DNA from: Dirofilaria immitis
Taxonomy: Eukaryota; Nematoda; Chromadorea; Rhabditida; Onchocercidae
DNA length: 64,000 nt
Direction of reading: 5' to 3'
Assembly (NCBI GenBank): GCA_024305405.1
Contig: JAKNDB010000106.1
Coordinates: forward strand, 105,935-169,934
The notes below the pieces were generated by a model. That model was not told the DNA's origin and ran no database searches. It saw nothing but the letters and a program-made list of their open reading frames with translations. Made by a program: the position numbers and the translations under genes. Positions 1-12,000 of this stretch are shown here, in pieces. Positions within the stretch are counted from its first letter, which is position 1. Each line of letters begins with the position of its first letter.

Positions 1-458
1 GAATATCGATATGTTTCGTTAACTCTATCCGTTTCCATCTCAGCGGTTTCACGCCCTCTTGAACTCTCTCTTCAAAGTTCTTTGCAACTTTCCCTCACGG
101 TACTTGTTTGCTATCGGTCTCGTGGTCATATTTAGCCTTAGATGAGGTTTACCACCCTCTTTGGGCTGCAATCTCAAACAACCCGACTCCAAAGTATAAC
201 ATATCGTAACTTTTTCACCCGTACAGGTCTAGCACCTTCTATGGACTGTAGCCCCGCTCAAGGGGACTTTGGGTGTAAAATATGCTACGAATAGTTATAC
301 TTATACGCTACATTTCCATATAGTTTAAATAACTATTGGATTCAGCGTTGGGCTTTTTCCTTTTCACTCGCCGTTACTAAGGAAATCCTCGTTAGTTTCT
401 TTTCCTCCGCTTAGTTATATGCTTAAATTCAGCGGGTAATCACGACTGAGTTGAGGTC
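1..458 (-). rRNA. 28S rRNA, 5' part (partial)
   Basis: Read on the minus strand, this starts with the GACCTCAACTCAGTCGTGAT block that opens nematode large-subunit rRNA, followed by the conserved TTTAAGCATAT primer site and the D1 region. The gene runs off the left edge of the window. It shares orientation with the 5.8S gene to its right, so the unit is transcribed from right to left. No frameshift-like damage is evident in the conserved core. Identification is by recognition of universally conserved stretches. Confidence 0.95.
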
Positions 459-873
459 AAAAATGAAAGAAAATTTATAACATATTGGTTGGATTTTAAC
501 GTATCATTTAAATTTTGATTCATTCATTGCTATTATTATAGTTAAACAAGCAGCATAATAATTATAGCAATAATGATCAAAAAATGATAATAATTTATAT
601 CTTTCTTTTGCTATATATATTTATGATGTATCAGTTATATATATGAAAGATTAAATTATTTATTCCAATATGTAAATATTTTGTAAGTAAAAAGTATTTG
701 CTTTTTTACTTACTATTTTTATTATACTTAATCAGAGGATTTTGTCATTTTTCAATGATTATCATCACATCATCACCTGATGAATTAATTTTAACAAATA
801 ATATATCCAAAACATATATTATTCATATGTATATATGTATTAATTTTAGTATATTATTTGATAATCTGATCGA
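459..873 (-). other. Internal transcribed spacer 2 (ITS2)
   Basis: This AT-rich spacer lies between the 28S start and the 5.8S end in the normal rDNA order. It holds low-complexity AT runs and no coding sequence. Its limits follow from the flanking rRNA genes. Confidence 0.88.
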
Positions 874-1030
874 TATTGACCCTCAACCAGACGTACCATC
901 GGGAATCAACCCGATCGTGCAATGTGCATTCGAAATCTTTGTGCTCAATGCGTCTGCAATTCGCACTATTTATCGCAGCTAGCTGCGTTCTTCATCGATC
1001 CACGAGCCAAGTGATCCACCGCTAAGAGTT
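874..1030 (-). rRNA. 5.8S rRNA
   Basis: The minus strand reads AACTCTTAGCGGTGGATCAC at the 5' end, then the conserved GATGAAGAACGCAGC and ATTGCAGACGCATTGAGC blocks, and ends near GGTTGAGGGTCAATATC. The length of about 157 bases is normal. In the 3' hairpin the stem ATCGGG/CCCGAT is intact. The next outward pair is G opposite G, where many nematodes have a C-G pair, so this copy may be slightly diverged. Ends are placed by homology and could shift by a few bases. Confidence 0.93.
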
Positions 1031-1440
1031 ATTGAAAAATTATTATAAATAACAATTATATCATATTATTGTATGTGTGTGTGTGTGTGTGTATTATTTT
1101 GTTGGTAGCATACTAGCTAAAATGCTTATTAAGTCTACTTAATTGGTTATGATAAAAAGAAATCAATTAAGCTATCATTTTATCTTCATTGTTATTGACA
1201 TTTAGACGATAACTTAGGTTAAACACAAACGCCAACGAACATTACCGTTTATTCGTATAAATTATTCTATTATATTATCATTATTATTATCATCATTTCA
1301 TTTATCTATCTGTTAACATCATTCTTTTTCATTCTTGAATTATTTGAAAAAGATAAAAATAAGCATATGATGTTAATAGAATAATAATAATAATAATTAA
1401 TAATGATGAACATCATTATTAATTATTATAAATAAACAAT
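1031..1440 (-). other. ITS1, truncated before 18S
   Basis: The sequence beyond the 5.8S 5' end is AT-rich spacer with a short TG run (about 1074-1092) and ATT/ATC microsatellite stretches. The conserved 3' end of 18S (RC of TCCGTAGGTGAACCTGCGG) is not found. The rDNA unit therefore breaks off inside ITS1, somewhere before the retrotransposon relic begins near 1500. The exact break cannot be placed by eye. Confidence 0.6.
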
Positions 1441-1678
1441 AAAAATTCAATGATTTTTAGTCACCCGTAATTCTATAAATCACTATCAGGAAAAATAATT
1501 ATGGAACACAGAATAGGAGTGATCACAGGCGGTAAATGAAAATTGAAGCAAGATAATGATATGGAAGAAGGAAATAACGAGTCTTATGGAGTTAAAACAC
1601 TTGCAAATATAACAAAGAAGCAGTCGGAAATGCACATGAAAAACATGAAAATTAGAAGTAATTAGAATTAAAGATTTA

Positions 1679-2554
1679 ATGACGGAATATCAGAATAAAA
1701 ATGCTCTTGAGGCATTTCAAAAATCGCTCACTATGGACAATGAAGGAAGATGCGTGGTGGACTGGCCATGGAAGAACCAAGAGATCGCGCCAGCGAAGGG
1801 ATATGGACTGGCACAAGAACGACTCCGATCTACAATACAATTACTAAAGAAGTCTCCAAAATTATTGGAACTTTACGATGAATATTTTAAAAACTTGTTA
1901 GAAGAAAGAATCATAGAAAAGCTAAAAATCAAGATGAAATATCACAAAATATCTTACCTGTTTCACCAGGCGATAATAACACCTCAGAAATCCACTTCGA
2001 AGCTAACAATAGCATCAGCAAAGGCAAATGAATCATTAAATGAATGCCTGTATAGAACACCAGTAATAATACCATCATTAATAGGAATCCTTGTACGAGT
2101 CAAGCAAGGACATTATTTGGTGATAACTGACGCAGAGAAAGCATTTTTGCAAGTCAGCTTAAAACGGGAAGACGGAGATGCCACCAGGTTTTTATGGCTG
2201 AAAGATAAAACGAAGGAGTCGTCTCAAGAAAACTTAGTTACTTTTCGATTCGCACAAGTTTCTTTCGGGGTATCATCACCTTTTCTGTTGGTCGTTGTGA
2301 TTAGATATTTACTGAGTGAAGAAAACTCAAAATTATCAATGGAAACTTCAAGGAATTTCTATGTTGATAATGTTGTGCTAATCTCAGAAAGTGAGTTAGA
2401 AAGTACCAGAAAAACAAGCGAAGGAAAAGAATTCTTTAAGAAAATCAAGATTCATTTGAGAGGATTCCATGCAAATCATGAAATTAATAATAGAAAAGGT
2501 GCAAGAACTGCCAAGGAAGACAGGAATAAAATTGTTAGGCATCGAATGGGATAA
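1679..2554 (+). pseudogene. BEL/Pao reverse transcriptase fragment
   Basis: This is a 291-residue open stretch. It opens with the BEL/Pao linker region (ALEAFQKSL, then VVDWPWKN and YGLAQERLRS), followed by the RT palm: SLNECLYRTPVIIPSLIGIL, the first catalytic block TDAEKAFLQV, DATRFLWLKD, and the polymerase box as FYVDNV, where many elements have two aspartates. The frame breaks at its end: the usual LGIEW block is in another frame just beyond. Retroelement relic; no activity expected. Confidence 0.88.
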
Positions 2555-2817
2555 TAACAAAAATGAATTTATCTGAAAAGATTTCAGAATGAGGACTCGG
2601 ACTAAGCGTTAAATAATGGAGTTCTATTCTTCTGTCTATGATCCATTAGGATTATTGTGTCCAATTATACTCTCATGAAAACTATTGGTTCAAGATTTAT
2701 GGAAGAAAGATATGTCCTGCGATTAAAAACTATAACTTGAAGAAATGAGAAAGTACTGAGAGTTAGAAAAGGCATTTAACCGATAGAATGTCATCATAAA
2801 GGTATCTCGATGGACGC

Positions 2818-3250
2818 CGCTAGAATGCTCCGAGATACATAAGTTTGTGGATGCATCTGAAAGAGCTGTGGGACTAGCAGAATATTCACGTAGAAGTAGT
2901 AGAATGACATGAAAGCCACAACTTATACTGAAATACAAGTTGGTTCCGAAATGAGAAAGTAGGAAATGATCAGCTAATATTCCTCGGTTGGAGTTACTCG
3001 CCGTTACAATTGGATAAGAGCGCTGAAATTTGTTAAGCAATAAATTGGTATAAAAAAGGTTTATTTGTGGATAGATAGCACTTGTGTCTTGCACTGGCTA
3101 AGAAAATCGCCGGTAGGATCCAGAAATATTTCAAAGAGAATTGACGAAATAAGATGTAAGGAAATTGAATTCCACCGCGTAAGGTCAAACAATAATCCGG
3201 CGGACCACGCTTCACAAGGGCTCTTCTCTGGAAAATTAAGAGACAAATAG
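2818..3250 (+). pseudogene. BEL/Pao RNase H fragment
   Basis: Pieces of the Pao-type RNase H domain occur in order: FVDASERAVGLAEYS near 2845, IPRLELLAVTIG near 2980, and WIDSTCVLHWLRK from 3068, followed by HRVRSNNNPADHASQG near 3190. Several in-frame stops interrupt the first half. It is continuous with the RT fragment upstream and the integrase remnant downstream. Confidence 0.8.
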
Positions 3251-3829
3251 TTATGGTAGAATCATCCGTCATAGTTGTGGGAACTGAAGGAAAATTGGTC
3301 TAAGGATATCGTCATGGAAGAAAACATCGTGAATGTGTGTATGAGCATGGGATTGATGGAAGAAGAAGGTGTTGATAGATGAGAGACACGGTTTTCATCC
3401 CTGCTTAAGTTAATAAGAACAGTACGTCTAACGATTCTTCGCGAAAATATCAGAAAAAAAAAAGATGAGGATAGTTTGAAAGGGTTATCAAGGAAAATTT
3501 TACTTCTAAAGAATATGATAGGGCAACACAATTGGTAATCAAGATAATACAGTTGGACATAAGCAGAAGGAAATCAAACGGGTTTAAGAAAAGGAATATG
3601 AAGATGCGTTAAAAAACCTAGAAGGACAATGCATCAAACTGAGGATTTCCCATATGTCATCAGTAAAGGAAAACTAGCAGATTTGATAAGATTACCATGA
3701 GAAATCATTTCATGCGAGATTACATTACACTTGGCATAAGATAAGGCAACTGTAGTAGAAGATAATTTTAAGAAAAATTTGTAAAGATTGCGTTATGTGA
3801 AGTGAACAACCATATTTTCTTACTTCACT

Positions 3830-4310
3830 GTTAGATTTATGGCAACACGACTGTTTGAAGCAGTAGATGTAGACCTATTTGGGCTAATTATAATAAAACA
3901 AATCATGTCATTGCCAAACGATGGGTGACTCTATTCATATATCTGGCCACTCGAACTGTGCATCTTGAAGTAATGTAAACTATATCTGCTGAACAATTTG
4001 CACAAGCATTCCGTAGATTTACAAACGAAGAAAACAGGTGAAACATATCATTTCTAAGAAAAAGAAATGACAATGCCAAGAATCTTAAAACAATTTCTTA
4101 GGCGCTTGTAGAATTAAATATTGCAGAAATCGAAACGATGAAAAAGAATTTATTATGCCAAGCGCCCTTTGGAAGGGCGGCGTTTGTGAAAGAGTGGTCG
4201 GAGTGATTAAAGGAAAAGCCATAGCTACAAAGCTCCTTAACAATGGAGAATTAATAACTCTAGTCACTGATTTTGAAGCAATTATCAATGAAAGATCTTT
4301 GATATAGATA
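3830..4310 (+). pseudogene. BEL/Pao integrase fragment
   Basis: Blocks typical of the BEL/Pao integrase core appear in changing frames: VDLFGLIIIKQ near 3870, a block near 3940-4020 resembling the family's ATRTVHLE and the following AEQFAQAFRRFTNE, and later WKGGVCERVVGVIKGK followed by LVTDFEAIINERSL near 4280. Stops and indels separate them. A functional enzyme is not possible. Confidence 0.8.
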
Positions 4311-4492
4311 TTGAAGAAATAGATCTGGTGTTATGACGTGGTGATTTTTTGAATTTTAAGTTCAGCTCATGAAGAACAATTAACATAAAGAAAGGCCTCC
4401 TTCAGAGATGATGGAACAAACGAAAATAAAAATCTACAACCAAAAGAATTGACGCACAGTATATGGCTGCATGCTTTGAGACTTGATCATTT

Positions 4493-4855
4493 ATGGAAGA
4501 TATGGCGAAAAGAATATCTAAAAGAGCTAAAAAACGAACTCAGCGTAAGCACCGGAGACCTCGCAGCCAAATTCGACGAAAACTAGAAATTGATGAACTG
4601 ATGCTGTTGAAAGGAAATTGTCACAGAAATACCTGGAAAATGGTAAGAGTCGATAAGGGAAAAAATGATATATGTCGATCAGCAGATGAAAGAATTGCTA
4701 ATGGAAACACGCTGATGAGAGCAGTAAGGCATTTTTATCCTTTGGAGATCTCGGAAGAAAACAAGACTTGGACAATCGCTCTCGACAATGTCGCTGAAAT
4801 AGCGAAGAAGTCTCTTGATAAAAGAAAATGTATAGATTTATATGGTAATTTGTAA
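4493..4855 (+). pseudogene. BEL/Pao C-terminal DUF5641-like fragment
   Basis: A 120-residue open stretch whose second half matches the C-terminal segment of BEL/Pao pol: LLKGN, TWKMVRV, ANGNTLMRAVRHFYPLEI. The first 40 residues are in a different frame from the ancestral one, which would read WRKEYLKELKNEL, so an upstream indel is present. It is the 3'-most recognisable part of the element. Confidence 0.75.
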
Positions 4856-5122
4856 AGATATATCAGAATATAAGTCGTTTTAAATCATATGAGTTGCCAT
4901 GTTTATGCGCTTCAAGTGCTCGATGATCTGATCTCAGGAGTGACTCTATGGTGCGAAGAATTCTAAACAGCATCATTTTGGTCCCGAAGTCAGTTTGAAT
5001 ACACTGAGTATCTTTGGGTAGCTTCTGTTCCTGAGTTCTTTTAACGTTATTAGAATTTCTTATTGTATCACTAATGTTGTAACTGTTGCTCTTGACGTGT
5101 TAATTGAAGTTATCGTAATTAA

Positions 5123-5185
5123 GATTTAATTACTCAAGTTTGAGTGTTACTATTGAAAGGCAAAAAGAATCCTTAATTTTGTCAC
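5123..5185 (+). ncRNA. SL1 spliced-leader RNA-like sequence (probable pseudogene)
   Basis: Positions 5123-5144 match the 22-base nematode SL1 leader at 20 positions; the differences are G to A at base 2 and C to T at base 12. The bases that follow keep parts of the SL1 RNA body: ATTGAAA at about 5152, AAAGAA at about 5164, and an AATTTTG Sm-site-like motif at 5176-5182. The splice donor after the leader is TGTTAC where SL1 has GTAAAC, so trans-splicing from this copy is unlikely. I saw no conserved stem downstream. Confidence 0.55.
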
Positions 5186-7738
5186 GGTTAAAGAAAATCG
5201 ACAACAACTGCAATTGCTGCACATTTCAATTTGCTAATCAATAGTCATTTTTCCACATCGAATTTATATACAACTAAACGGTTATGACTTTTTTTATATG
5301 TGTAAAGAATTAAAAAAAAAAATCAGAAAATTAAGAAGAATTGAATAAGATGAATTTGAAAAGATTTTTTGATGCATCTTTTCAGGGCAATGAAATCAAA
5401 ATCATGATTGTGAAATATGCTAACATTCATTTTCAATTATTCTTCTTTAAGGTGCTTTTAATTCTAAATTTTACTGTTACATACATATTAGATTATTAAT
5501 GCTTATTATGATTACAGCTATTCATGCGACATATTGAACTCTTAATATAGAAGATCTCGATAAGTTAACCAATTGAGGTTATGTTTTGAGGAAAATCAAA
5601 AAAATGATTGTCGCTATAATGTGCTGCAAACTCAAGAAGCGATAAGCAATGAATATGGTGCAATTAGAGATATTGAAAGGATAATATATCCGTTATAATT
5701 TTGTCATTTCTGATTATGGTAGATCGGAAGTTTTTTATGATACTAAATAACCTTAAATGACTAAAGGTTCTAAATTTTTCTAACTTTTATGGTGTTGGTA
5801 AGTGGAGAATATAAATTTTGTTAATGAATTTATGTATGAAGCTATCATCTGCTTAGTGCATTGAAATAATTCGTATTCTCAATCATATGAAATTAAAGTT
5901 CTTTGCAAATAAAAATTTCACTAATTTTCGGCTTACACGAAATCTTTGTTGTCAGTTAATTTTTATTGTGAAAGTGATTGGTTTTGGAGCGAAATTATTA
6001 GATCATATATCAGTACGGCATCTTCGATAGTAAAGATAGAAGTTATACGAAAATGAATATTTATCGATCATTCTAAGAGAGTTAATGTAAAATTAAAAAC
6101 ATTTTACATAATTTTTTCAGATGTTAAGCCATATTTTCTATTGTGTCTTATATTCAAAAATGATGGCAAATATTATATGAGAAGAGCTATCTATGAATTG
6201 ATAAACTTAAAATTTGACTCTTTTGGATTGCGAAAACTTTAACACTCACATGACCATAATTTTTATGGAATAGAAATTTAACAATTAGCATATATATATA
6301 TATATATATTGTAAAATTATAATAATTCTTTTACTGTTTTTTTTTTGGTACCAGTTATTATGCAAAAGATGTGAATACTTTGGAAATAATTTTTGACATT
6401 ATTTTCGGATTGAAATTTTAAATTATTTTCAGGTCTTTCATTCAAAATATCTTTTAAATAAAGAAATGTGTTTTAAGTATAATAAATAATTTAACATGAT
6501 ACCAGATATTTTGAATGAAAGAACACCGGAGTTGTCTGCAAAATAAATTTCAACAATTATATCAAGTTATGCGGCATATTTAAAAGTTGCTTTCAGATTT
6601 CAGGAATTATTTTAAATAATCTGTTATTATTAAAGTGTCATTGTTTACTAGATATTTTGCAAAAAGGATATTGAAGTCACTCGGGCATTTTTCGACATAT
6701 TTTAATTCCTCTAATCAAACTATTTTTTACACTTGTTTAATCGCATTGCGTTAATGGAAGCCATAGAATTTAATGAATCAGATCTTTGTCAAGATTTTTT
6801 TGTGTAAATAAATTTTAAATGCAAGTATGAAAATAAAAAGATAATTTTCATATCTTTTGGATGCCTTCATGAGTTTTTTAAAAATCAGAATTTTGACGAT
6901 GCTCATGAAGACTTTTTCTTTTTCTGACTCAAGCACATTATTTTTCTGAATTCCAAATTATAAAAATAGGATGTGTGGACCTTGACAGCATAGTGAAACT
7001 GAAACTTGTTCTTTTATCTGACAAACTCAATAATGATGATTTGCTGAAATTTAGTTTAACCGTTATTACCACAAATTTTTCAAAACTCATTTGACATATC
7101 AAAAAAATATCTATCTGATTAGAAACTCAAGAAATGATTTTAGAATGAAATAATAATGATAATATACAAGAAAGGAAAACAAATAATTAATTAATATCAT
7201 GAATCGGGACGTCAATAAAATGAATTATGATGATAGCATGCTAATGATATTATGGAATAAATAATGAATAATTGTAATAGGTAATCAGAAAATATTAGTC
7301 TGATCAGAGCCTTGGACACATCGTTTGCCGCAAAGACTCCGAAATACTCGATAGTAAGCAGCAATGCACGCACAACCCTATGCTCGGAGAAAGCAAGGAA
7401 CATTTGAATGTGCTATTTCTGGAAAAGTGCATAATTATAGAATCAAAAACGAACAAAGTTTCTAAATAATCGACTTATTCGAAAAAAGATCTAATGTTAT
7501 AATAAATATGACTAGCATTTCTATCACTAAGTGGTTTATCATCTGCAGATCTTGAATAGAAAAAGAAATGTATAAATGCTTGCAATTTGCATATGGAATA
7601 ATTTCTGGCAAACAAATTATGATTTTTACCTTGAATCAATAAGGTCTCAATAAAGTCAGATTTCCAATCTAAAATATTTAACCTTTTACGAATCTTAATA
7701 TTCGCTATCAACAACACTTTTTGGCAATGAACAATGCA
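5186..7738. other. Gene-poor AT-rich stretch
   Basis: No recognisable gene, RNA or transposon. It contains a (TA)n run near 6292-6309 and the inverted repeat at 6434-6522. Open frames at 7212-7403 and 7475-7753 (minus) lack splice signals and family motifs. Confidence 0.6.
6434..6522. repeat. Perfect 19-bp inverted repeat, 51-bp spacer
   Basis: TCTTTCATTCAAAATATCT at 6434-6452 recurs as its exact reverse complement at 6504-6522. The spacer is AT-rich. It could be a miniature element remnant or a hairpin; no target-site duplication was identified. Confidence 0.8.
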
Positions 7739-9068
7739 TTCCGTTGATTTCATTCTAAATTTCGAAAGAAAAAGAATTAAATAGTTATACTGAATTTTGC
7801 TGCCAATTACATTTTGATATTACAAAACTAAGTATGGGGAAAAAGATATACGCATTGACATTTTTTTATATTCAATCACGTTATGTGATAATAAAAAATT
7901 GAGCAAAAATTCGAATACAACAAGCTTCTCAATATTTTGCTAACATTCTCGAATCATCCATGAAAAAACTAAAATAACAAATAGATAAATGCGGTAAAAA
8001 ATAGAATGTTGTGGATTGCAATAATGTATGAAAATCAAAGTGATAAAATGGATCAAATATGAAATTTGTTCAATTGCAGCTAAAAACCTTCCGTTCAAAT
8101 TTTATTAAATATTTTCAGCACTAGTCAAGCAATAATCAATAAAATATAAATGATAAAAAGACCTTATAATCTTGAGCATGAATTAATATAGCTGTATTGC
8201 AGATATTATTTATTTGTATATTCATCATTAAATGCAATTATTGAACTGAATGTGCAGTATTTTTGCCTTATTATTATTTCTATTGAACTTCTCATCGCAT
8301 ACATCGCAATTGAATGGTTTGTCGCTTGTATGATGAAATCGATGGATGCCTTTTCAGATAGTTGATTCCACTAAATCTTTTCCTTTGTTGTATACATTGC
8401 AATAGTTTTCTATTTGCATTTGTCCTATTACGTTCATTTAACTCAAATTGATCATTTATTCCTGCTTGAATAAATAATTCATTTCGTTGATTTCATTCTA
8501 AATTTCGAAATGAAAAGAATTAAATAGTCATATTGAATTCCGCCGCCAGCTACTCATTGATATTACAGAAGTAGATGCAGAAAAAAAGAATACCGTATTG
8601 ATTTTTTTAATGTTCAACCATATTATATGGTAATGAAAATTTAGCAGAAATCCAAATAAAATAAGCTTGTCGGTATTTTACTAACATTTTCGAATGATTG
8701 ATGAAAAATTATAATAATAAATAGATAAACGCGACAAAAATAGAATATTGTGGATTACAATAATCCATAAAAATCTAAGTAATAAAATGAATCCAATATA
8801 AAATTTAGTTCAATTACAACTAAAAATTTTCTACTCAAATTTTATTAAATATTTTTAGCCATTAATTAAACAATAATCAATAAAATATGAGAGGTGAAAC
8901 TGAGTTCATAATTTTCAATATGAAATTATATTCTCTATTAATATAGTTCAGTATAGATATTATTTGTTTGCATATTCTTCATGCAACGCAATCTTTCAAC
9001 TGAATGTTTGTTCATATTTTTATGCCTTAGAAGAATTATTATTTTAATTGAACTTCTTTTCGCATGCA
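7739..9068. repeat. Diverged tandem duplication, unit about 747 bp
   Basis: Copy 1 (7739-8485) and copy 2 (8486-9068) begin with near-identical GTTGATTTCATTCTAAATTT and run in parallel. Shared blocks include AAAATTTATTAAATATTTT and AGCAATAATCAATAAAATAT-like text, through the TATTTTTGCCTT region. Copy 2 lacks the zinc-finger segment that ends copy 1. Substitutions and small indels are spread throughout, so the duplication is old. Confidence 0.75.
8282..8470 (-). pseudogene. C2H2 zinc-finger gene fragment
   Basis: On the minus strand two adjacent frames together give zinc-finger text. One reads LQCIQQRKRFSGINYLKRH, a finger with one cysteine replaced. The next frame reads HHTSDKPFNCDVCDEKFN, which contains the inter-finger linker (TSDKPF against the usual TGEKPF) and the C-x2-C of the next finger. 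A frame change between them and a stop soon after make it a fragment or pseudogene. It sits at the end of the first tandem unit, and the copy at 9000-9068 has lost this part. Confidence 0.6.
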
Positions 9069-12000
9069 TGTAATCCTTAAATGAGTGTTAATTATTAGCC
9101 GCAGATTTATATATACATACATAAAATCGAAAATGAAATGAAATTTTTCTCAATAAAGCAATAATGACAGTAAAATGTTAAGTGTATTTAAAACTGAAAA
9201 ACAAAGTTTTAATATGTGACGCAGAGATAAAATTAGAACCAAATCAATGAAAATTTTTAAATGATAAAGATTAAACGAATAAATAATAAATGACAAGGAA
9301 ATAAAGTATGATGAGTGTGATGACATCAAATTATAATATATCGTATTGCTGATAATTAGATATCACTGCAGACAATAATGTCGTATTTACAACTATTGAC
9401 AGCAAAATGATGTCGATTTGAACTGCTAGATTGATATTATCGTTATACTGATACTGTTCACTGTTATTGTTGAGGTATGCTTCTGTGATGCCCATTATTG
9501 CATAGTTGCTTTAAGATCTAAATACCTGTTTGAAGATCAATATGTAAAATGCAGGAACAGTTTAACAAAATGCGACAAATCAATACGAATGATCAAGAAT
9601 GATTAACTGTTCCAGCGTTATAATTCATTTTATGTAAATGTGACATCGCCTTTCTTTTAAATTTTGTTTAACAATTATAATCAGATGTCGCCGCGGTATT
9701 TTTTGGATTTTCTTGCGCAGCACTCGTGATTGCATACCATATCATTCTGATTAAAGCGATTACAGAAAAGGTTGCAAAGTAACATTTGGCAAACAGTTCA
9801 ACTTAAACAAATTTAATTATGGTATCACATAAAACATATAATTGATAAAATGAAACAAATGGATCTCCTATAGAGAACGCAATTAACATGTGGAATAACA
9901 AATTGTGCGTACCGTAGCAAAAAGATTTTATTATTAATTATCTCAAAGACATTTATTTTTACATATTTAAATTCAATTGATTAAATATGGAAGAAGTATC
10001 TCGATTTGAAAATTAAAAAAATGAGAACAAACAACAGATGCCAAGCTGAATTGGTTCATCATGAATACAAAAATCTCTAGACTGAAAATACTTACTTGAA
10101 ATTCATTTGATTTCATCCAATTACTTTAACTTCATTTAAAATTCAATCAGGTAAATCGTTTAGAAAACATCATCAGTATGCATCAAGAATTTAAATAAAT
10201 TAATTTTCATTCATGTATAAACATCCAGAAAGCTTCTCCTCGAAATTTTTAAACACATCACTTATTTAATTGTCATATTTCTCATACTTCGAGCTACGCA
10301 CAAATTTCTTCTTCGAAAGATAATCTTCCTATCTTCATTACGAAGCTGGCTATTAGAATGCTCATTTTCACTTCTTATACTGATGATTGAAAAATTTTCG
10401 TTTTTCTATTACTAATTTTCATCTTTTTCAAGATTCTTCAAGAGATCTCTTGGAAATCATGACTGATATGAGAGAAGATAAAGATATTTGCGCGATTCAT
10501 CTGTTAGAATGTATGTATCGCTAAGATTTGAATTAAAACTGCACTTATTACATTTCAACGACTTCTCAATTTGCAGCATTTACACACTAAACAAATTTTA
10601 CGGCGATGGCGATAGAAAAATCAACGATTTTTGCGAATCGTAACATAGCGTTAATCTAAACTTCCATATTTGCAGAGTAAAAATCAGATCGCAGGAGGTT
10701 CTTGATTGGGTATCAATATAAATACTTTGGAATTTTTCCTACTATGCATGATTCAACTGGATTTCTCATATCAACCAGTATTTAGCAATGTTTCATCGCG
10801 ATATTCTTGCTGGGCATATATGTAATCCTTAGATGTATGCTAATTGTTACCTGTAGATTTACATATTTACATATGTAATATATATATAAATCGAAAAGTA
10901 AGTGAAAACTTTCTCAATCATTCAACAAAGATAGTACAAAGTAAAATAATTTTAAAATGAAAAAAATAAATTTTAATGTGAAACAGAAATGAAATTAATA
11001 TCAAACGAATGATAATTTTTATGCGATAAAAAGATTTGAATGAATAATGAATGAGAAGGGAAATGAAGTATGATAAAATTTCGAATTGATTAAAAATCTA
11101 TATTCCAATCAGAATCACAAAATGATGTACGTGTTAGGCTGATATGACTATTTATACTAATACTAACGTATTTTTACTGTTGAGATATAATTTATGATGC
11201 TCTTTATTTGATTGCTATTTTATTATCAGATCTTAACAGATCTAGATAGCTGTTTAAAGTGCAATGTGTACAATGTATCAGTAACTTAATGAAATGCGAT
11301 AAGTCAACATGAATAATCAAAAATGATCAACCTGATCTATTGCTATAATTCATACTCAGTAAATAAAAGAAACAATTTTTGAGTAGTACTGATGATGACA
11401 TTGTTTATCTTCTAATTTTATTTGATAATCACATTCAGATATCGACGTTTTTGGATATTCTTCCGTTAACAATTATAATTGAATTGCATATCATATTGTT
11501 CTGATTAAAGCAGTTGTAGCAAAAGAATTGCAAAGTAACATTTGACAGACAGATCGATTTCAACGAATTTTTTAATTACGATATCCCGTAAATATGTAAT
11601 TGATAGAACGAAACAGATGGATTTCTATAAGGAAGTTATTGATATGCGAAATAGCATATCGAGCGTTATTGTAGCAGAGAGAAAATTCAGTTCTTTTATA
11701 TATGAAGTTGGCAAGGATGGGAGCAAAAGATTTCATTACTAAAAATTTCGAAGGCATATATTTTTTACATGCTTAAATTCAATTGATTAAGCAAAATGAA
11801 ATATCTCCAACTATGAGAAAATCAGAACAACGAACAAATGTTATGCTGATAAGCAATCACTGTTGCAGAGGTTAGCTTATCATGAATATAAAAATCTCTG
11901 CATTGAAAATGCTTGAAATTTCTTTTATTGCATTATTTTCATTTCATTCAAAATTCATTAGGTAAATCGCTTGGAAAACATCGAAATTCAAATCAATTGG

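Larger units (their letters stand above)
1500..4860 (+). mobile_element. BEL/Pao LTR retrotransposon, decayed and 5' truncated
   Basis: Pol-derived domains follow in BEL/Pao order on the plus strand: linker plus reverse transcriptase, RNase H, integrase, and a C-terminal DUF5641-like segment. No gag or protease is recognisable upstream, and the element starts almost directly after truncated rDNA ITS1. No pair of LTRs was seen. Many in-frame stops and frame changes break every domain, more than homopolymer error could explain, so this is an old dead copy. Confidence 0.9.
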
